Below, piece after piece: positions 35,643 to 43,886 of a stretch of DNA of 64,000 nucleotides (positions are counted from its first letter, which is position 1; every line of letters begins with the position of its first letter). The notes under the pieces were generated by a model. It made no database searches. It had not been told where the DNA came from and worked only from the letters and a program-made list of their open reading frames with translations. The stretch lies in NCBI RefSeq assembly GCF_045865695.1, contig NZ_BAACAP010000202.1, positions 1-64,000 of the forward strand, given 5' to 3'. Made by a program: the position numbers and the translations under genes. Source of the stretch: Scytonema sp045865695. Lineage in GTDB: Bacteria > Cyanobacteriota > Cyanobacteriia > Cyanobacteriales > Nostocaceae.

Positions 35643-36029
35643 TCAACAATTCTTGCTTCCACCAGCGTAGTCGGCTGTTAACGATTCCGAGTTTTCCAGT
35701 CCCCAATCCCTAGTCCCTAGTCCCCTACTTTTAGCCGCTCGCAACACCACATCAAGCAATTCCGGAAACAGTAACTCTAAATCCTCTCTTCGCAAAATAT
35801 TAATGTGTTGAGTGCCTTCTTTTCGAGTCAAGATGATACCCGATTCCCGCAGTATCTTAAAGTGATTGGACATAGTTGACTTAGCGATCGCAAAATCGAA
35901 GTCCCCGCAGCATTGCTCCCCTTCGGTTGCCAAGCGTCGGACAATTTCCAACCGTACCGGATCGCCCAGAGCATATAGCACTCCAGGCAAAGAAATGTTT
36001 TTTTTATCTGGATGATACAGGAATTTCAT
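35643..36029 (-). CDS. ArsR-family transcriptional repressor
   Basis: 128 aa. It carries a winged helix-turn-helix (LYALGDPVRLEIVRRLATEGEQCCGDFDFAIAKSTMSNHFKILRESGIILTRKEGTQHINILRREDL). The Cys pair EQCCGD in the position of the metal/redox-sensing alpha3 Cys suggests thiol or metal sensing. The last 25 or so residues (KSRGLGTRDWGLENSESL...) are encoded by GGGGACT-type repeats and are probably a non-native tail. The gene is divergent from thioredoxin and upstream of the MFS exporter. A palindrome between the divergent genes is the likely operator. Confidence 0.85.
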   Translation of the reverse strand: MKFLYHPDKKNISLPGVLYALGDPVRLEIVRRLATEGEQCCGDFDFAIAKSTMSNHFKILRESGIILTRKEGTQHINILRREDLELLFPELLDVVLRAAKSRGLGTRDWGLENSESLTADYAGGSKNC

Positions 36030-36067
36030 ATCTTCATTATGTCACAGAGTTGACAATATTTCAATTA

Positions 36068-36082
36068 TTCGATAAAATCGAA
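36068..36082. promoter_or_regulatory. Putative ArsR operator between divergent arsR-like and thioredoxin genes
   Basis: The perfect palindrome ttcgat-aaa-atcgaa is centred in the 80-bp divergent region, 28 bp before the thioredoxin ATG and 39 bp before the regulator ATG. The position would let one bound dimer repress both genes. Confidence 0.55.
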
Positions 36083-36109
36083 ATAGAGAAATAAAGAGGA
36101 GAGCTAAAT

Positions 36110-36436
36110 ATGTCATCAGTTACAAGCGTAACAGAATCAACATTTAAGCAAGAAGTCCTCGAGAGTACAGTCCCAGTATTAGTTGACTTCTGGGCACCGT
36201 GGTGCGGGCCGTGTCGCATGGTAGCTCCCGTAGTAGATGAGATTGCCACCGAATATACAGGACAGGTAAAGGTTGTAAAGCTAAACACAGATCAATATCC
36301 CACTGTAGCCAGTCATTATGGAATTCGTAGCATTCCAACACTCATGGTATTTAAAGGGGGTCGCCAAGTTGATACGGTAGTAGGTGCAGTGCCAAAGACA
36401 ACTTTGGCTAAGACTTTGACACAACACTTGCAATAG
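36110..36436 (+). CDS. trxA: Thioredoxin
   Basis: 108 aa, the classic length. The active site WCGPC is present in LVDFWAPWCGPCRMVAPVVDEIA, followed by KLNTDQYPTVASHYGIRSIPTLMVFKGGRQVDTVVGAVPK with the cis-Pro (SIPT). It reduces protein disulfides in the cytoplasm. A strong ribosome site (aggagagctaaat) precedes the ATG. The divergent ArsR-type regulator with a CC motif suggests redox-linked control. The trxA symbol denotes the general type; this genome probably has several thioredoxins. Confidence 0.93.
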   Translation: MSSVTSVTESTFKQEVLESTVPVLVDFWAPWCGPCRMVAPVVDEIATEYTGQVKVVKLNTDQYPTVASHYGIRSIPTLMVFKGGRQVDTVVGAVPKTTLAKTLTQHLQ

Positions 36437-36475
36437 GGAATTGGGCGTGGGGCAATGGGCATAGGAGTCGTTAAT

Positions 36476-36563
36476 CCCCATTGCCCCTCAACAAGGAGGG
36501 GGCCCCGAGTTCCCCAATCCCAATCCCCAATCCCCAATCCCCAATCCCCAATCCCCAATCCAA
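36476..36563 (-). repeat. Dispersed composite repeat, copy 3 (inverted)
   Basis: Reverse-orientation copy of the ccccattgcccct ... ggggccccgagttcccc core with five CCCCAAT heptamers. It ends one base before the Old Yellow Enzyme ATG, so that gene's ribosome-binding region is made of repeat. Confidence 0.85.
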
Positions 36564-36564
36564 A

Positions 36565-37668
36565 ATGGTACTATTCTCACCTTACAAACTAGGCGATTTA
36601 GAATTGCCTAACCGTATTGTCATGGCTCCCTTGACCAGACAACGCGCTCTTAAGAATAACGTCCCACACCAACTCAACGCTACATATTACGCCCAACGAG
36701 CAACAGCAGGACTCATTATTGCTGAAGCCACTCATGTTACACCACAAGGTTTGGGCTACATTTATGCACCAGGAATCTATTCACAAGAGCAAATCCAAGG
36801 TTGGAAGTTGGTGACAGATGCCGTGCATCAGCAGGGAGGAAGGATTTTTCTCCAAATATGGCACGTAGGGAGAATCTCGCACCCCGATCTACAACCAAAT
36901 GGAGCGTTACCTGTAGCACCTTCTGCGATCGCAGCTAAAGGAGAAATACTGACTTATGAGGGCATGAAATCTCATGTAACTCCTCGTGCATTGGAAACAT
37001 CAGAAATTCCAGAAATTGTAGAACAATTCCGCAAGGGAGCAGAAAATGCTTTAGCAGCTGGATTTGATGGTGTGGAAATTCACGGGGCTAATGGTTATTT
37101 ACTTGACCAATTTCTCCGGGATGGAACAAATCAGCGCACGGACAGGTATGGTGGTTCTGTTGAAAATCGTGCTCGACTGTTGTTAGAAGTCACTGAGGCA
37201 GTAGTTGATGTGTGGGGTTCAAAACGGGTAGGAGTGCGCCTTTCTCCCAGTGGTACTTTTAATGATATGCGTGATTCCAATCCTCTAGAAACATTTGGTT
37301 ATGCCGCACAAGCGATCGACAAATTTGATTTAGCATATTTACACATTTTTGAAGCCATAGAATCTGATATCAAGCATGGTGCAGTCATAGTACCTACGAG
37401 CCATATTCGAGAACGCTTTCACGGTACGCTCATGGTCAATGGTGCTTATACCCTTGACAAAGCCAAGACAGTTGTAGATAGGGGAGAAGCAGAGTTAGTT
37501 TCCTTTGGTACGCTGTTTATATCAAATCCCGATCTACCCAAACGCTTTGCTCTCAATGCACCCCTCAATGAAGCAGATCCAACAACGTTTTATACAGGTG
37601 GGGCAACAGGTTACATAGATTACCCAACACTGGACCTACAATCTTTCTCTCCGATTGGAGTAAAATAA
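36565..37668 (+). CDS. Old Yellow Enzyme family alkene reductase
   Basis: About 367 aa from ATG 36565. An in-frame upstream extension to 36481 is translated repeat and is rejected. It is an FMN-binding TIM barrel: LFSPYKLGDLELPNRIVMAPLTRQRA, LIIAEATHVTPQG, FLQIWHVGRISHPDLQP, FDGVEIHGANGYLLDQFLRDGTNQRTDRYGG (substrate His/Asn and FMN contacts) and SFGTLFISNPDLPKRF. These enzymes reduce activated C=C bonds, nitroesters or quinones with NAD(P)H. It lies close behind thioredoxin, which fits a stress-response context. Confidence 0.9.
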   Translation: MVLFSPYKLGDLELPNRIVMAPLTRQRALKNNVPHQLNATYYAQRATAGLIIAEATHVTPQGLGYIYAPGIYSQEQIQGWKLVTDAVHQQGGRIFLQIWHVGRISHPDLQPNGALPVAPSAIAAKGEILTYEGMKSHVTPRALETSEIPEIVEQFRKGAENALAAGFDGVEIHGANGYLLDQFLRDGTNQRTDRYGGSVENRARLLLEVTEAVVDVWGSKRVGVRLSPSGTFNDMRDSNPLETFGYAAQAIDKFDLAYLHIFEAIESDIKHGAVIVPTSHIRERFHGTLMVNGAYTLDKAKTVVDRGEAELVSFGTLFISNPDLPKRFALNAPLNEADPTTFYTGGATGYIDYPTLDLQSFSPIGVK

Positions 37669-37683
37669 TCCGTTTGAGCGCAG

Positions 37684-40600
37684 TCAAGTTCGAGTACAGA
37701 AGCGGCTGATGATTTTCCAGGGATTGACAGTACTACTTTGTTGCTCGGAAGAATTTACGGAACGTTCCAACAAATCCACCGACTCACCCAAAGTTAAACC
37801 GAAATCGCTTTGCAAATGCAACTCTGCCGTTTTACCATGACATTCATAGCATCTGAGAATCCACTGTTCTGGAACTTCTTCTGACTGCTTAAAAGCCATC
37901 AATATTAAATTATCATCTGATATGTTCAATAAACTACCAATAGCTGGTAAAGAACCTTGACTATTTTGCTGTTGTGGATTTACTACTAGCACTTGCAGGG
38001 GTATATTTAACTCATACCCCCGTCTTACTGTATGGGCTGTTTCCCAAGTATCAGCATGGGGATACAAGGCGTAAGTAAATTCATGATAACCTCGATCTGC
38101 TTCCGGATTGGGCCACTTAGGGCTGCGTAGCAAGGTCAAGCGGAGTTGGCTAGGTTGGCTGTCGTAACCGTATTTACAATCATTCAGTAAACTCACACCG
38201 TAAGAATATTTAACCGCAGATGGACGCTGATGGACGCTGATATTTTCCTCTTCCATCTGCGTGCGTCCGCGTGCATCTGCGCCTCCAATTTCCGTTAAAT
38301 CCGCCCAACGTAAAGCAGGAACCTCCCATTTTGCTTTTTCTGTTGCGGTTGTGGGTTTCGTTGTCCGACGAATAGCCCCACAAGGAATCTCATAAGTTGC
38401 AAAATCTGCTTCTAAGTTTAGTGGGAAAGCCACTTTTACTAAGACATGATTTTCTTGCCAGTTTACTTTGTTTGCTATTTTAAGAACAGCAGATTCTTTT
38501 TCTAAAATGTAATCTTGCGAAAAAGTTGATTGACCTATTCTTCGCACCACGCGCACGCAGGTTCGTAACGTACCTCGTTCCAAATGATGAACGCTTAATA
38601 ATTCTGCAGGTGGTAGAGGATGTTGTGCATAATTTGGGTCAATATTCCATGCATCCCAATATTGACCGCTATCTTGAAATGCTTGGAGTTGATTTCCTAA
38701 TCCACTAAGAACTTCACGCCGAGCAATTTTATCAAAGACACTGGACAAATCGCCTGTTTCTGAGTCAATTGTCACTCGCAAACACTCATTTTCTAAAACA
38801 AACTCTTCAAATGGTTTTAGAGACTTTAAGGTAGGTTTACGCGGACACAACCAGAAGACGCGATAACCACAAGCAGGAATCTCACTGGCAAAAAATAAGA
38901 TTGAGTTTACTGGTATTTCATCACCATTCAGTTCGCGTCGAAATCCAATAAAACGACTTTGGGACTCTATCTCATGCCCGTCCAAATTATACATTGTCCA
39001 ATTCTGGTTTTGCCCTTCATCTTCTTCTGGAAACTCTAGTTTGACTACATGCGATCGCACCCAGTTGAGAGAATTGAAAACAACCACTGGTTGCGCTTGT
39101 GGCTGTGGAGGTGGCGGTAGAGTGATTTGGGATCCGATCGCATTCAAAGACTGTTGTAATATCTTACTACCAACTCCTTCCACCTCTTGCCAAGTTGGTA
39201 ATGCATCCACATAAACTTCCTGAATTGAAGAACCGGGCAAAATATCGTGAAATTGATTAAATAAAAGATGTTTCCATGATGATTCTAGCTCACCCTTTGG
39301 ATAGCTCGCCCCAATACTCAAAGTTGCCCAAGCTGCAAAAAGTTCTGCTTGATAGAGTAACCCCTCACAGTAACGGTTCCAGCGTTTTTGATCGCCGTGA
39401 GTTGTGTAGCAACCTCGATGGAATTCCAAATACAGTTCGTCTTCCCACGTGGGAATGTCTCCTTTTGCCTTAATTTGCTGCAAATAACTTTCAGAAGTAC
39501 AAAATTCAACATTGGGAAATACTGGAGATTTTTGCCAGCGCCGAGCAGTTTCCAGCATATCGCGAGTGGGACCGCCCCCATGATCCCCAACTCCAGGAAG
39601 CCATAGAGATTCGACTAATCTCGTTTGAGATTGCCATTCACAAGCATAAGACACTATCTTTACCGGATCGATACCTTCACCGATTAATGCAGACATATAG
39701 CTGAAGACTTCACTACCATCTGGAGATTTCCACCAAAAAGCACCATATTCAAACTGATTTGTATCATTCCATCGCAACTTCTGAGTCACAAAATACTCAA
39801 CACCTGCACTCACCAAAAACTGAGGTAAAGTCGCACAAAAACCAAAACTATCAGGAACCCACACCACAGTAGAAAACCTACCAAACTTCTCCAACACATA
39901 GTGTTGACCGTAGAGAAGCTGACGAACAATAGATTCTCCCGCAATCAAATTCAGTTCCGGTTCAACCCAAAAACCACCTACCACTTCCCAACGTCCATCC
40001 GCCACCGCTTGTTGAATAGCACCAAACAAATCCGGACGATGTTCCTCAATCCAAGCATAAAGAGCCGGAGTAGAATGACAGAAAATCAACTCAGGAAAAT
40101 CTTGCTGAAGCGTCAAAACTGATTCAAAAGTCTTTTGTGCAGCTTGCCAAGTTTCACTCACGCGCCACAACCATGCTAGATCGAGATGAGCATGACCCAA
40201 CAAGAAAATTTTGGATTTTGGATTTTGCGGAAAGTTGTCAGGAGGAGACAGCCCTGCAGGCGGGTCTCCCGCCGTAGGGGACTGTCGTTGGTTTCCCTCC
40301 GAAGCAAACTTTCCAAGACAGATTTTGAATTCTAAAAGTTTTTGACGAATAACAGAAAGCAACTCCTCAAACTCTATTCGCCTCTCTTCCTCAGCGCCTT
40401 CGCAGTTCAATCTTTCCCAATCTAACTCCTCAACAAAAGCCCTCAAAGCATCTAACCTCTCAGGCTCAAAACATTCCAAACAACGCTGTACAACAGCCAA
40501 CTCATCAGCCACAAAACCAGGTTCCACCGAATCATTATTAGACTCATAAACCAGCAGCGACTTCACCAAAGCCCCATCACAATGACCCGGACTCACCAAA

Positions 40601-41028
40601 CGCAACGCCACAGTCAATTCCTCTCCTGGCGTTACACTCCTACTCAAAAGCACTCTGGGAAATGAATCAAACAAATCCCCCTCAATCATCAACTGTCCAT
40701 TCACATAAACCTTAGCAGAATCAGCCCACCAAACAAGCGCTAGCTGCAAAGACAAACCTTCTAAGGGATAACCCTGTAGATCGTGGGGAATTACTAATTT
40801 TTGTAAAAGCCATAAAACCTTTTGACCGCCAGCCCAAGCAATTTGTCCTTTTGCATTTAACTCAGTAAAGTTCCAAGAAGATAAATCGGATGCAATCACT
40901 TCAGTTGCACTCAAGTCACCTTCATAGCATCGCCACGAAGACAGAATATCAACCTGACTCAAAGAGCGTAGCTTTGCGATCGCATCAGAAATTGATTTAG
41001 TATCGGCTTGAGATACGGGAGATGTCAT
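37684..41028 (-). CDS. Alpha-mannosidase, glycoside hydrolase family 38
   Basis: 1114 aa. An N-terminal beta-sandwich region (about 1-245) leads to the GH38 catalytic domain with the zinc site HAHLD (IFLLGHAHLDLAWLWR), nucleophile Asp in VWVPDSFGF and metal His in LFNQFHDILPGSSI. C-terminal beta domains follow (YGVSLLNDCKYGYDSQPSQLRLTLLRSPKWPNP). It hydrolyses alpha-mannosides. Two segments are probably inserted repeats kept in frame: the linker near residues 247-263 (40240-40290) and about residues 915-939 (38211-38284). The start codon lies within a 50-bp sequence repeated at 41967-42016. Confidence 0.9.
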   Translation of the reverse strand: MTSPVSQADTKSISDAIAKLRSLSQVDILSSWRCYEGDLSATEVIASDLSSWNFTELNAKGQIAWAGGQKVLWLLQKLVIPHDLQGYPLEGLSLQLALVWWADSAKVYVNGQLMIEGDLFDSFPRVLLSRSVTPGEELTVALRLVSPGHCDGALVKSLLVYESNNDSVEPGFVADELAVVQRCLECFEPERLDALRAFVEELDWERLNCEGAEEERRIEFEELLSVIRQKLLEFKICLGKFASEGNQRQSPTAGDPPAGLSPPDNFPQNPKSKIFLLGHAHLDLAWLWRVSETWQAAQKTFESVLTLQQDFPELIFCHSTPALYAWIEEHRPDLFGAIQQAVADGRWEVVGGFWVEPELNLIAGESIVRQLLYGQHYVLEKFGRFSTVVWVPDSFGFCATLPQFLVSAGVEYFVTQKLRWNDTNQFEYGAFWWKSPDGSEVFSYMSALIGEGIDPVKIVSYACEWQSQTRLVESLWLPGVGDHGGGPTRDMLETARRWQKSPVFPNVEFCTSESYLQQIKAKGDIPTWEDELYLEFHRGCYTTHGDQKRWNRYCEGLLYQAELFAAWATLSIGASYPKGELESSWKHLLFNQFHDILPGSSIQEVYVDALPTWQEVEGVGSKILQQSLNAIGSQITLPPPPQPQAQPVVVFNSLNWVRSHVVKLEFPEEDEGQNQNWTMYNLDGHEIESQSRFIGFRRELNGDEIPVNSILFFASEIPACGYRVFWLCPRKPTLKSLKPFEEFVLENECLRVTIDSETGDLSSVFDKIARREVLSGLGNQLQAFQDSGQYWDAWNIDPNYAQHPLPPAELLSVHHLERGTLRTCVRVVRRIGQSTFSQDYILEKESAVLKIANKVNWQENHVLVKVAFPLNLEADFATYEIPCGAIRRTTKPTTATEKAKWEVPALRWADLTEIGGADARGRTQMEEENISVHQRPSAVKYSYGVSLLNDCKYGYDSQPSQLRLTLLRSPKWPNPEADRGYHEFTYALYPHADTWETAHTVRRGYELNIPLQVLVVNPQQQNSQGSLPAIGSLLNISDDNLILMAFKQSEEVPEQWILRCYECHGKTAELHLQSDFGLTLGESVDLLERSVNSSEQQSSTVNPWKIISRFCTRT
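38211..38284. repeat. Dispersed repeat inside alpha-mannosidase gene
   Basis: Contains tandem tggacgctga and inverted relatives (gcagatgg ... ccatctgcg). It is translated in frame as about 25 extra residues between the conserved PALRWADLT and YGVSLLND segments. It is related to the tandem decamer at 4001-4020. Confidence 0.65.
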
Positions 41029-41033
41029 ATTTC
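40984..41033. repeat. 50-bp direct repeat, left copy (mannosidase start)
   Basis: Identical over 50 bp to 41967-42016. This copy covers the first 15 codons and start codon of the alpha-mannosidase gene plus 5 upstream bases. Confidence 0.95.
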
Positions 41034-41095
41034 TGATTTTTAAAGGGCATTTAAGACGACAATAAACATATAAGGCAAAGGACAGCTACAATCCA

Positions 41096-41416
41096 TTACA
41101 GCACGGATGTGACCCATCCACCGGTTGCATATCGAATAGCATCAGGATTTATCCGAAGAGCCAGTTCATCACATTTTTCCTCTAAATCTTCTGGTGTATC
41201 CGCAATCAATCCATGCCAAAGCAGTGCATGAATTTCTATGTGAGTGAGGCATGGCATTTGTACTAATTCAGGCTTAAATCCTAGTTCCTTTGCAATGTCT
41301 ATTAACTCACGAAGATCTACTAAAGCAAGATTCACTGATAAAAACCGTTTACCTTGTTCTGGAACACCGCGTAAAGTCTTGATACCTTCAATTGTTGATT
41401 TCACTACTGCTGTCAT
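41096..41416 (-). CDS. Hypothetical protein in repeat-bounded cassette
   Basis: 106 aa, soluble, mixed alpha/beta (FLSVNLALVDLRELIDIAKELGFKPELVQMPCLTHIEIHALLWHGLIADTPEDLEEKCDELALRINPD). It is the last of three leftward genes that lie between 50-bp direct repeats. Its start overlaps the preceding gene by 29 nt. I do not recognise the family. The small size, overlap and upstream ribbon-helix-helix-like gene recall toxin-antitoxin or accessory cassettes, without proof. Confidence 0.6.
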   Translation of the reverse strand: MTAVVKSTIEGIKTLRGVPEQGKRFLSVNLALVDLRELIDIAKELGFKPELVQMPCLTHIEIHALLWHGLIADTPEDLEEKCDELALRINPDAIRYATGGWVTSVL

Positions 41417-41621
41417 TATCTACGAGCTCCGTTCTAAACCAGCAAATAAACTTATATGTACCGTTTTTGCTAGGAGTTTTCGTCACTTGGGTCACATTAA
41501 TAACTTCTGTGAATGGAAACTGACTAGCAATGAGTTCGCATTTTGATTGTGCCATTGCCACTGAAGGTGCTCGAACTGTTTCTTCCCACTGTTCATAAGG
41601 GTTGTCTAGATTTTGAAGCAT
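41388..41621 (-). CDS. Small hypothetical protein in cassette
   Basis: 77 aa with a compact alpha/beta pattern (EQWEETVRAPSVAMAQSKCELIASQFPFTEVINVTQVTKTPSKNGTYKFICWFRTEL). It overlaps the downstream gene by 29 nt and starts 15 nt after the upstream gene's stop. The pattern of a helix followed by two amphipathic strands could be a small sensor or toxin, but nothing specific was recognised. Confidence 0.5.
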   Translation of the reverse strand: MLQNLDNPYEQWEETVRAPSVAMAQSKCELIASQFPFTEVINVTQVTKTPSKNGTYKFICWFRTELVDNDSSSEINN

Positions 41622-41636
41622 CAGTTCTATGCCTAG

Positions 41637-41855
41637 TTATGAACTAACCTTACGTCCTGCACCATTGCGCTTACCTCCACGTTTTTCCCCAAGAGGCATA
41701 GCATCACTCGGAATTTCCCCCTCTTTCTTTGCATGACTGAACAGCAAACTTTCAAGGTACTGATTTACGGAAGCATTGCGTTGTTGTGCCAATGATTCCA
41801 AAGCCTTTAGTACTCGCTCGTCGAGCTTAAAAGATTTGTTTTTTCGTTCAACCAT
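41637..41855 (-). CDS. Ribbon-helix-helix-like small protein
   Basis: 72 aa. NKSFKLDERVLKALESLAQQRNASVNQYLESLLFSHA has the strand-helix-turn-helix pattern of CopG/Arc-type DNA-binding proteins. A basic C-terminal tail follows (GEKRGGKRNGAGRKVSS). As first gene of the three-gene cassette it may autoregulate it in the manner of a type II antitoxin; that is an inference from fold and position. Confidence 0.6.
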   Translation of the reverse strand: MVERKNKSFKLDERVLKALESLAQQRNASVNQYLESLLFSHAKKEGEIPSDAMPLGEKRGGKRNGAGRKVSS

Positions 41856-41932
41856 GTCCTCTAGCCGATATACAGTACACTGCTTGCGTTTAACTACTTT
41901 CGTTAAAGCTTGATGAGTTTATACTAGCATCG

Positions 41933-41965
41933 CTCTTAATCAAAAACAATATCTTTGATTAAGAG
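41933..41965. repeat. 12-bp stem hairpin at the cassette edge
   Basis: ctcttaatcaaa (41933-41944) and tttgattaagag (41954-41965) form a perfect 12-bp stem with a 9-nt loop. It ends one base before the right copy of the 50-bp direct repeat. It may be a recombination site end of the cassette or a terminator. Confidence 0.65.
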
Positions 41966-41966
41966 T

Positions 41967-42016
41967 ATCAGAAATTGATTTAGTATCGGCTTGAGATACG
42001 GGAGATGTCATATTTC
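41967..42016. repeat. 50-bp direct repeat, right copy
   Basis: Identical to 40984-41033. It retains the mannosidase start codon and 15 codons on the minus strand, but the frame soon ends, so it is a duplicated or displaced end rather than a gene. Confidence 0.95.
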
Positions 42017-42114
42017 CGCTAATATTGAAAGGACTGACAAACATCAACAATCCTCCGTCTATTGTTTTGTGGGAGTCGGGCAACTTACAACTCTCTCAAC
42101 AAAAATTAACTATC

Positions 42115-43818
42115 ATGCCTTCTGCTTCTTCGGGTCGTTATCAAAGCAGACTGTTTAACTTCTTTCACCAACAATCACGACGCTTGGGCGAACAGTTCGA
42201 GCGCACTGTAAGGCAGATAAAAGTCACTGCTAGTTGGTCAATAGAGGGTTTTCTTCATTCAGTATATATGCTCATCCAAAAAACTGTAGAATCATCTAGC
42301 AGACAGTTAAACACGAGCGAGCAAAAACGGAGTTTGCATTTACAAGGTCATGCGACTGATTCACAGCAGCCGTCGTCTCCATCTGCTGACAATGCTATTG
42401 TACGAGTTTTAGAAGTTGTACCGACTCTACAAATAAAAGATAAACAAACACAGGGAGATAGAGACAAGCATTTCTTCCTAACTCGCAATTTTCCCATTTT
42501 CCACTACCTCTATCCCCTAGTTCGTCATTCCCCGACTTCCCAATCGCCAATCGCCAATCGCCAATCGCCAATCGCCAATCGCCAATCGCCAATCGCCAAT
42601 CGCCAATACATCCAGGGAGTTGCTTCTAATTTGGCAAACCGCAATTTAGTGCTTGTTACTGCTAATAATGAGATTTTAGACGTTTTGACATTTCAGCAGC
42701 AGAAAAAATTGCAAAACCGAATTAATGAGGAGTTGAAAATTTGTGAATCACAGTCAGTGAAACTTATAGAACCAGCGTTAGATGAGGTACAAATATTACC
42801 AGAAATAGATCGCTTGTTAAATAAGCTAATTTCAGGTAAGCAAGACAATGAACCTGCATTACTGACAGAAGCGATCGCACAAGATAAAAATACAAATAAC
42901 TTGCCAATTACATATCAAGGACTTGCAATACTAGACGAAACTATTGCCAACTTAGAAGCCAAGACTTTAGTTCCAATATCTCGTACTAGCGCGGAATTGC
43001 TGCAAACTGTTCAAACTCAGTTAAACATATTTCTCTATGGGAAACAGCAGTCAATTACCAGCCAAGAAAAAGTATTATCAACGAAAGTGGGAGAAAATCA
43101 AACATCAAACATATTGTCTTTAATTTGGGAAGCAATTCACTACTTTTTTGGAGAAAAACCTAACAAAGATTTAGAACCGGATTTAACGAGTAAAGAGCGG
43201 AATTACATAAATAAACCTCGCCTAAACGGCTTAAATTCATTAGTCCGCGTAGGTGGACTTCATTTGTATAGTAGCGAATTCTATTCGCACAAAAATTTGC
43301 CCAAAACTTCACTCAACAATTCACCAAAAAACTCTCAAGTCCAAGATACTGAAACAGTAGCTCCTTGGTTAACAATAGATGACTTGTTTAATAATTCATC
43401 ACAAGTTAAAGAAGTCGATAATGAGCCACAATTAAGCGCTCGCTCAAACACCAACTTCATACTTCCTGATGATTTATCATATCATCAAAAGCTCTTGCAT
43501 TACTTTCAGAGCAAAACCTCAAAGCTGAAGCAAATATTGGGTTCGGTAAATCGGCAAAAATCAATTGTTGCCAATTCTCACTCTCAAATTACAGAATTGG
43601 ATAATCAAAAGACAAAAGAAGAAGCCATTCAGTTCTATCGCCAAACTTATGCTATTGAAGCAAAGCCAGATTGGATAGAAACTAGTGCTACAACAATTGG
43701 TTATGTAAAACACCCTTTAGAACTCATCCTCGAATGGTTAGACCGTACCATACTTTGGATAGAACGGATTGTTGTCAACATTTTTATGTTTTTTCAAGGT
43801 CTGTTACGAGGAAAGTAA
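42115..43818 (+). CDS. Hypothetical protein with heptanucleotide-repeat-encoded tract
   Basis: 567 aa from ATG 42115 (a TTG at 42025 would add 30). It is soluble, polar and Gln/Ser/Asn-rich, with a C-terminal amphipathic segment (HPLELILEWLDRTILWIERIVVNIFMFFQGLLRGK) that may contact the membrane. Residues near 145-165 are SPIANRQ repeats encoded by about nine CAATCGC heptamers (42541-42606). Residues near 376-392 come from a palindromic repeat (43240-43290). The rest contains several LDET/EIDRLLNKL-type helices. No family was recognised. Confidence 0.6.
   Translation: MPSASSGRYQSRLFNFFHQQSRRLGEQFERTVRQIKVTASWSIEGFLHSVYMLIQKTVESSSRQLNTSEQKRSLHLQGHATDSQQPSSPSADNAIVRVLEVVPTLQIKDKQTQGDRDKHFFLTRNFPIFHYLYPLVRHSPTSQSPIANRQSPIANRQSPIANRQYIQGVASNLANRNLVLVTANNEILDVLTFQQQKKLQNRINEELKICESQSVKLIEPALDEVQILPEIDRLLNKLISGKQDNEPALLTEAIAQDKNTNNLPITYQGLAILDETIANLEAKTLVPISRTSAELLQTVQTQLNIFLYGKQQSITSQEKVLSTKVGENQTSNILSLIWEAIHYFFGEKPNKDLEPDLTSKERNYINKPRLNGLNSLVRVGGLHLYSSEFYSHKNLPKTSLNNSPKNSQVQDTETVAPWLTIDDLFNNSSQVKEVDNEPQLSARSNTNFILPDDLSYHQKLLHYFQSKTSKLKQILGSVNRQKSIVANSHSQITELDNQKTKEEAIQFYRQTYAIEAKPDWIETSATTIGYVKHPLELILEWLDRTILWIERIVVNIFMFFQGLLRGK
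42541..42606. repeat. Coding heptanucleotide repeat (CAATCGC)n, about 9 units
   Basis: 66 bp of perfect 7-bp tandem repeat within an open reading frame. Three units make 21 nt, so it encodes a repeating SPIANRQ heptapeptide. A change of one or two units would shift the frame. Confidence 0.95.
43240..43290. repeat. Palindromic repeat inserted in frame (copy B)
   Basis: agtccgcgtaggtggact is followed by cattgtatag-like and gcgaattctattcgc sequences, matching the element at 26181-26262 in order and sequence. It is translated as part of the hypothetical protein. Confidence 0.7.
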
Positions 43819-43830
43819 CGAAGAGAAGTA

Positions 43831-43858
43831 CGCCCGTGCGATCGCAATCGCACGGGCG
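43831..43858. terminator. Bidirectional hairpin between convergent genes
   Basis: A 12-bp perfect stem, cgcccgtgcgat/atcgcacgggcg, with a 4-nt loop lies 13 bp after one stop and 29 bp before the other. Its centre contains a HIP1 octamer. The tail is only ctttgc, so it acts as a strong hairpin rather than a classic T-run terminator. Confidence 0.6.
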
Positions 43859-43886
43859 CTTTGCACCATCGCAACTCAACTCGTAG

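Noticed and set aside
36481..36564. N-terminal extension of the Old Yellow Enzyme
   Set aside because: It is the translation of CCCCAAT repeats; family homology begins at the ATG at 36565.
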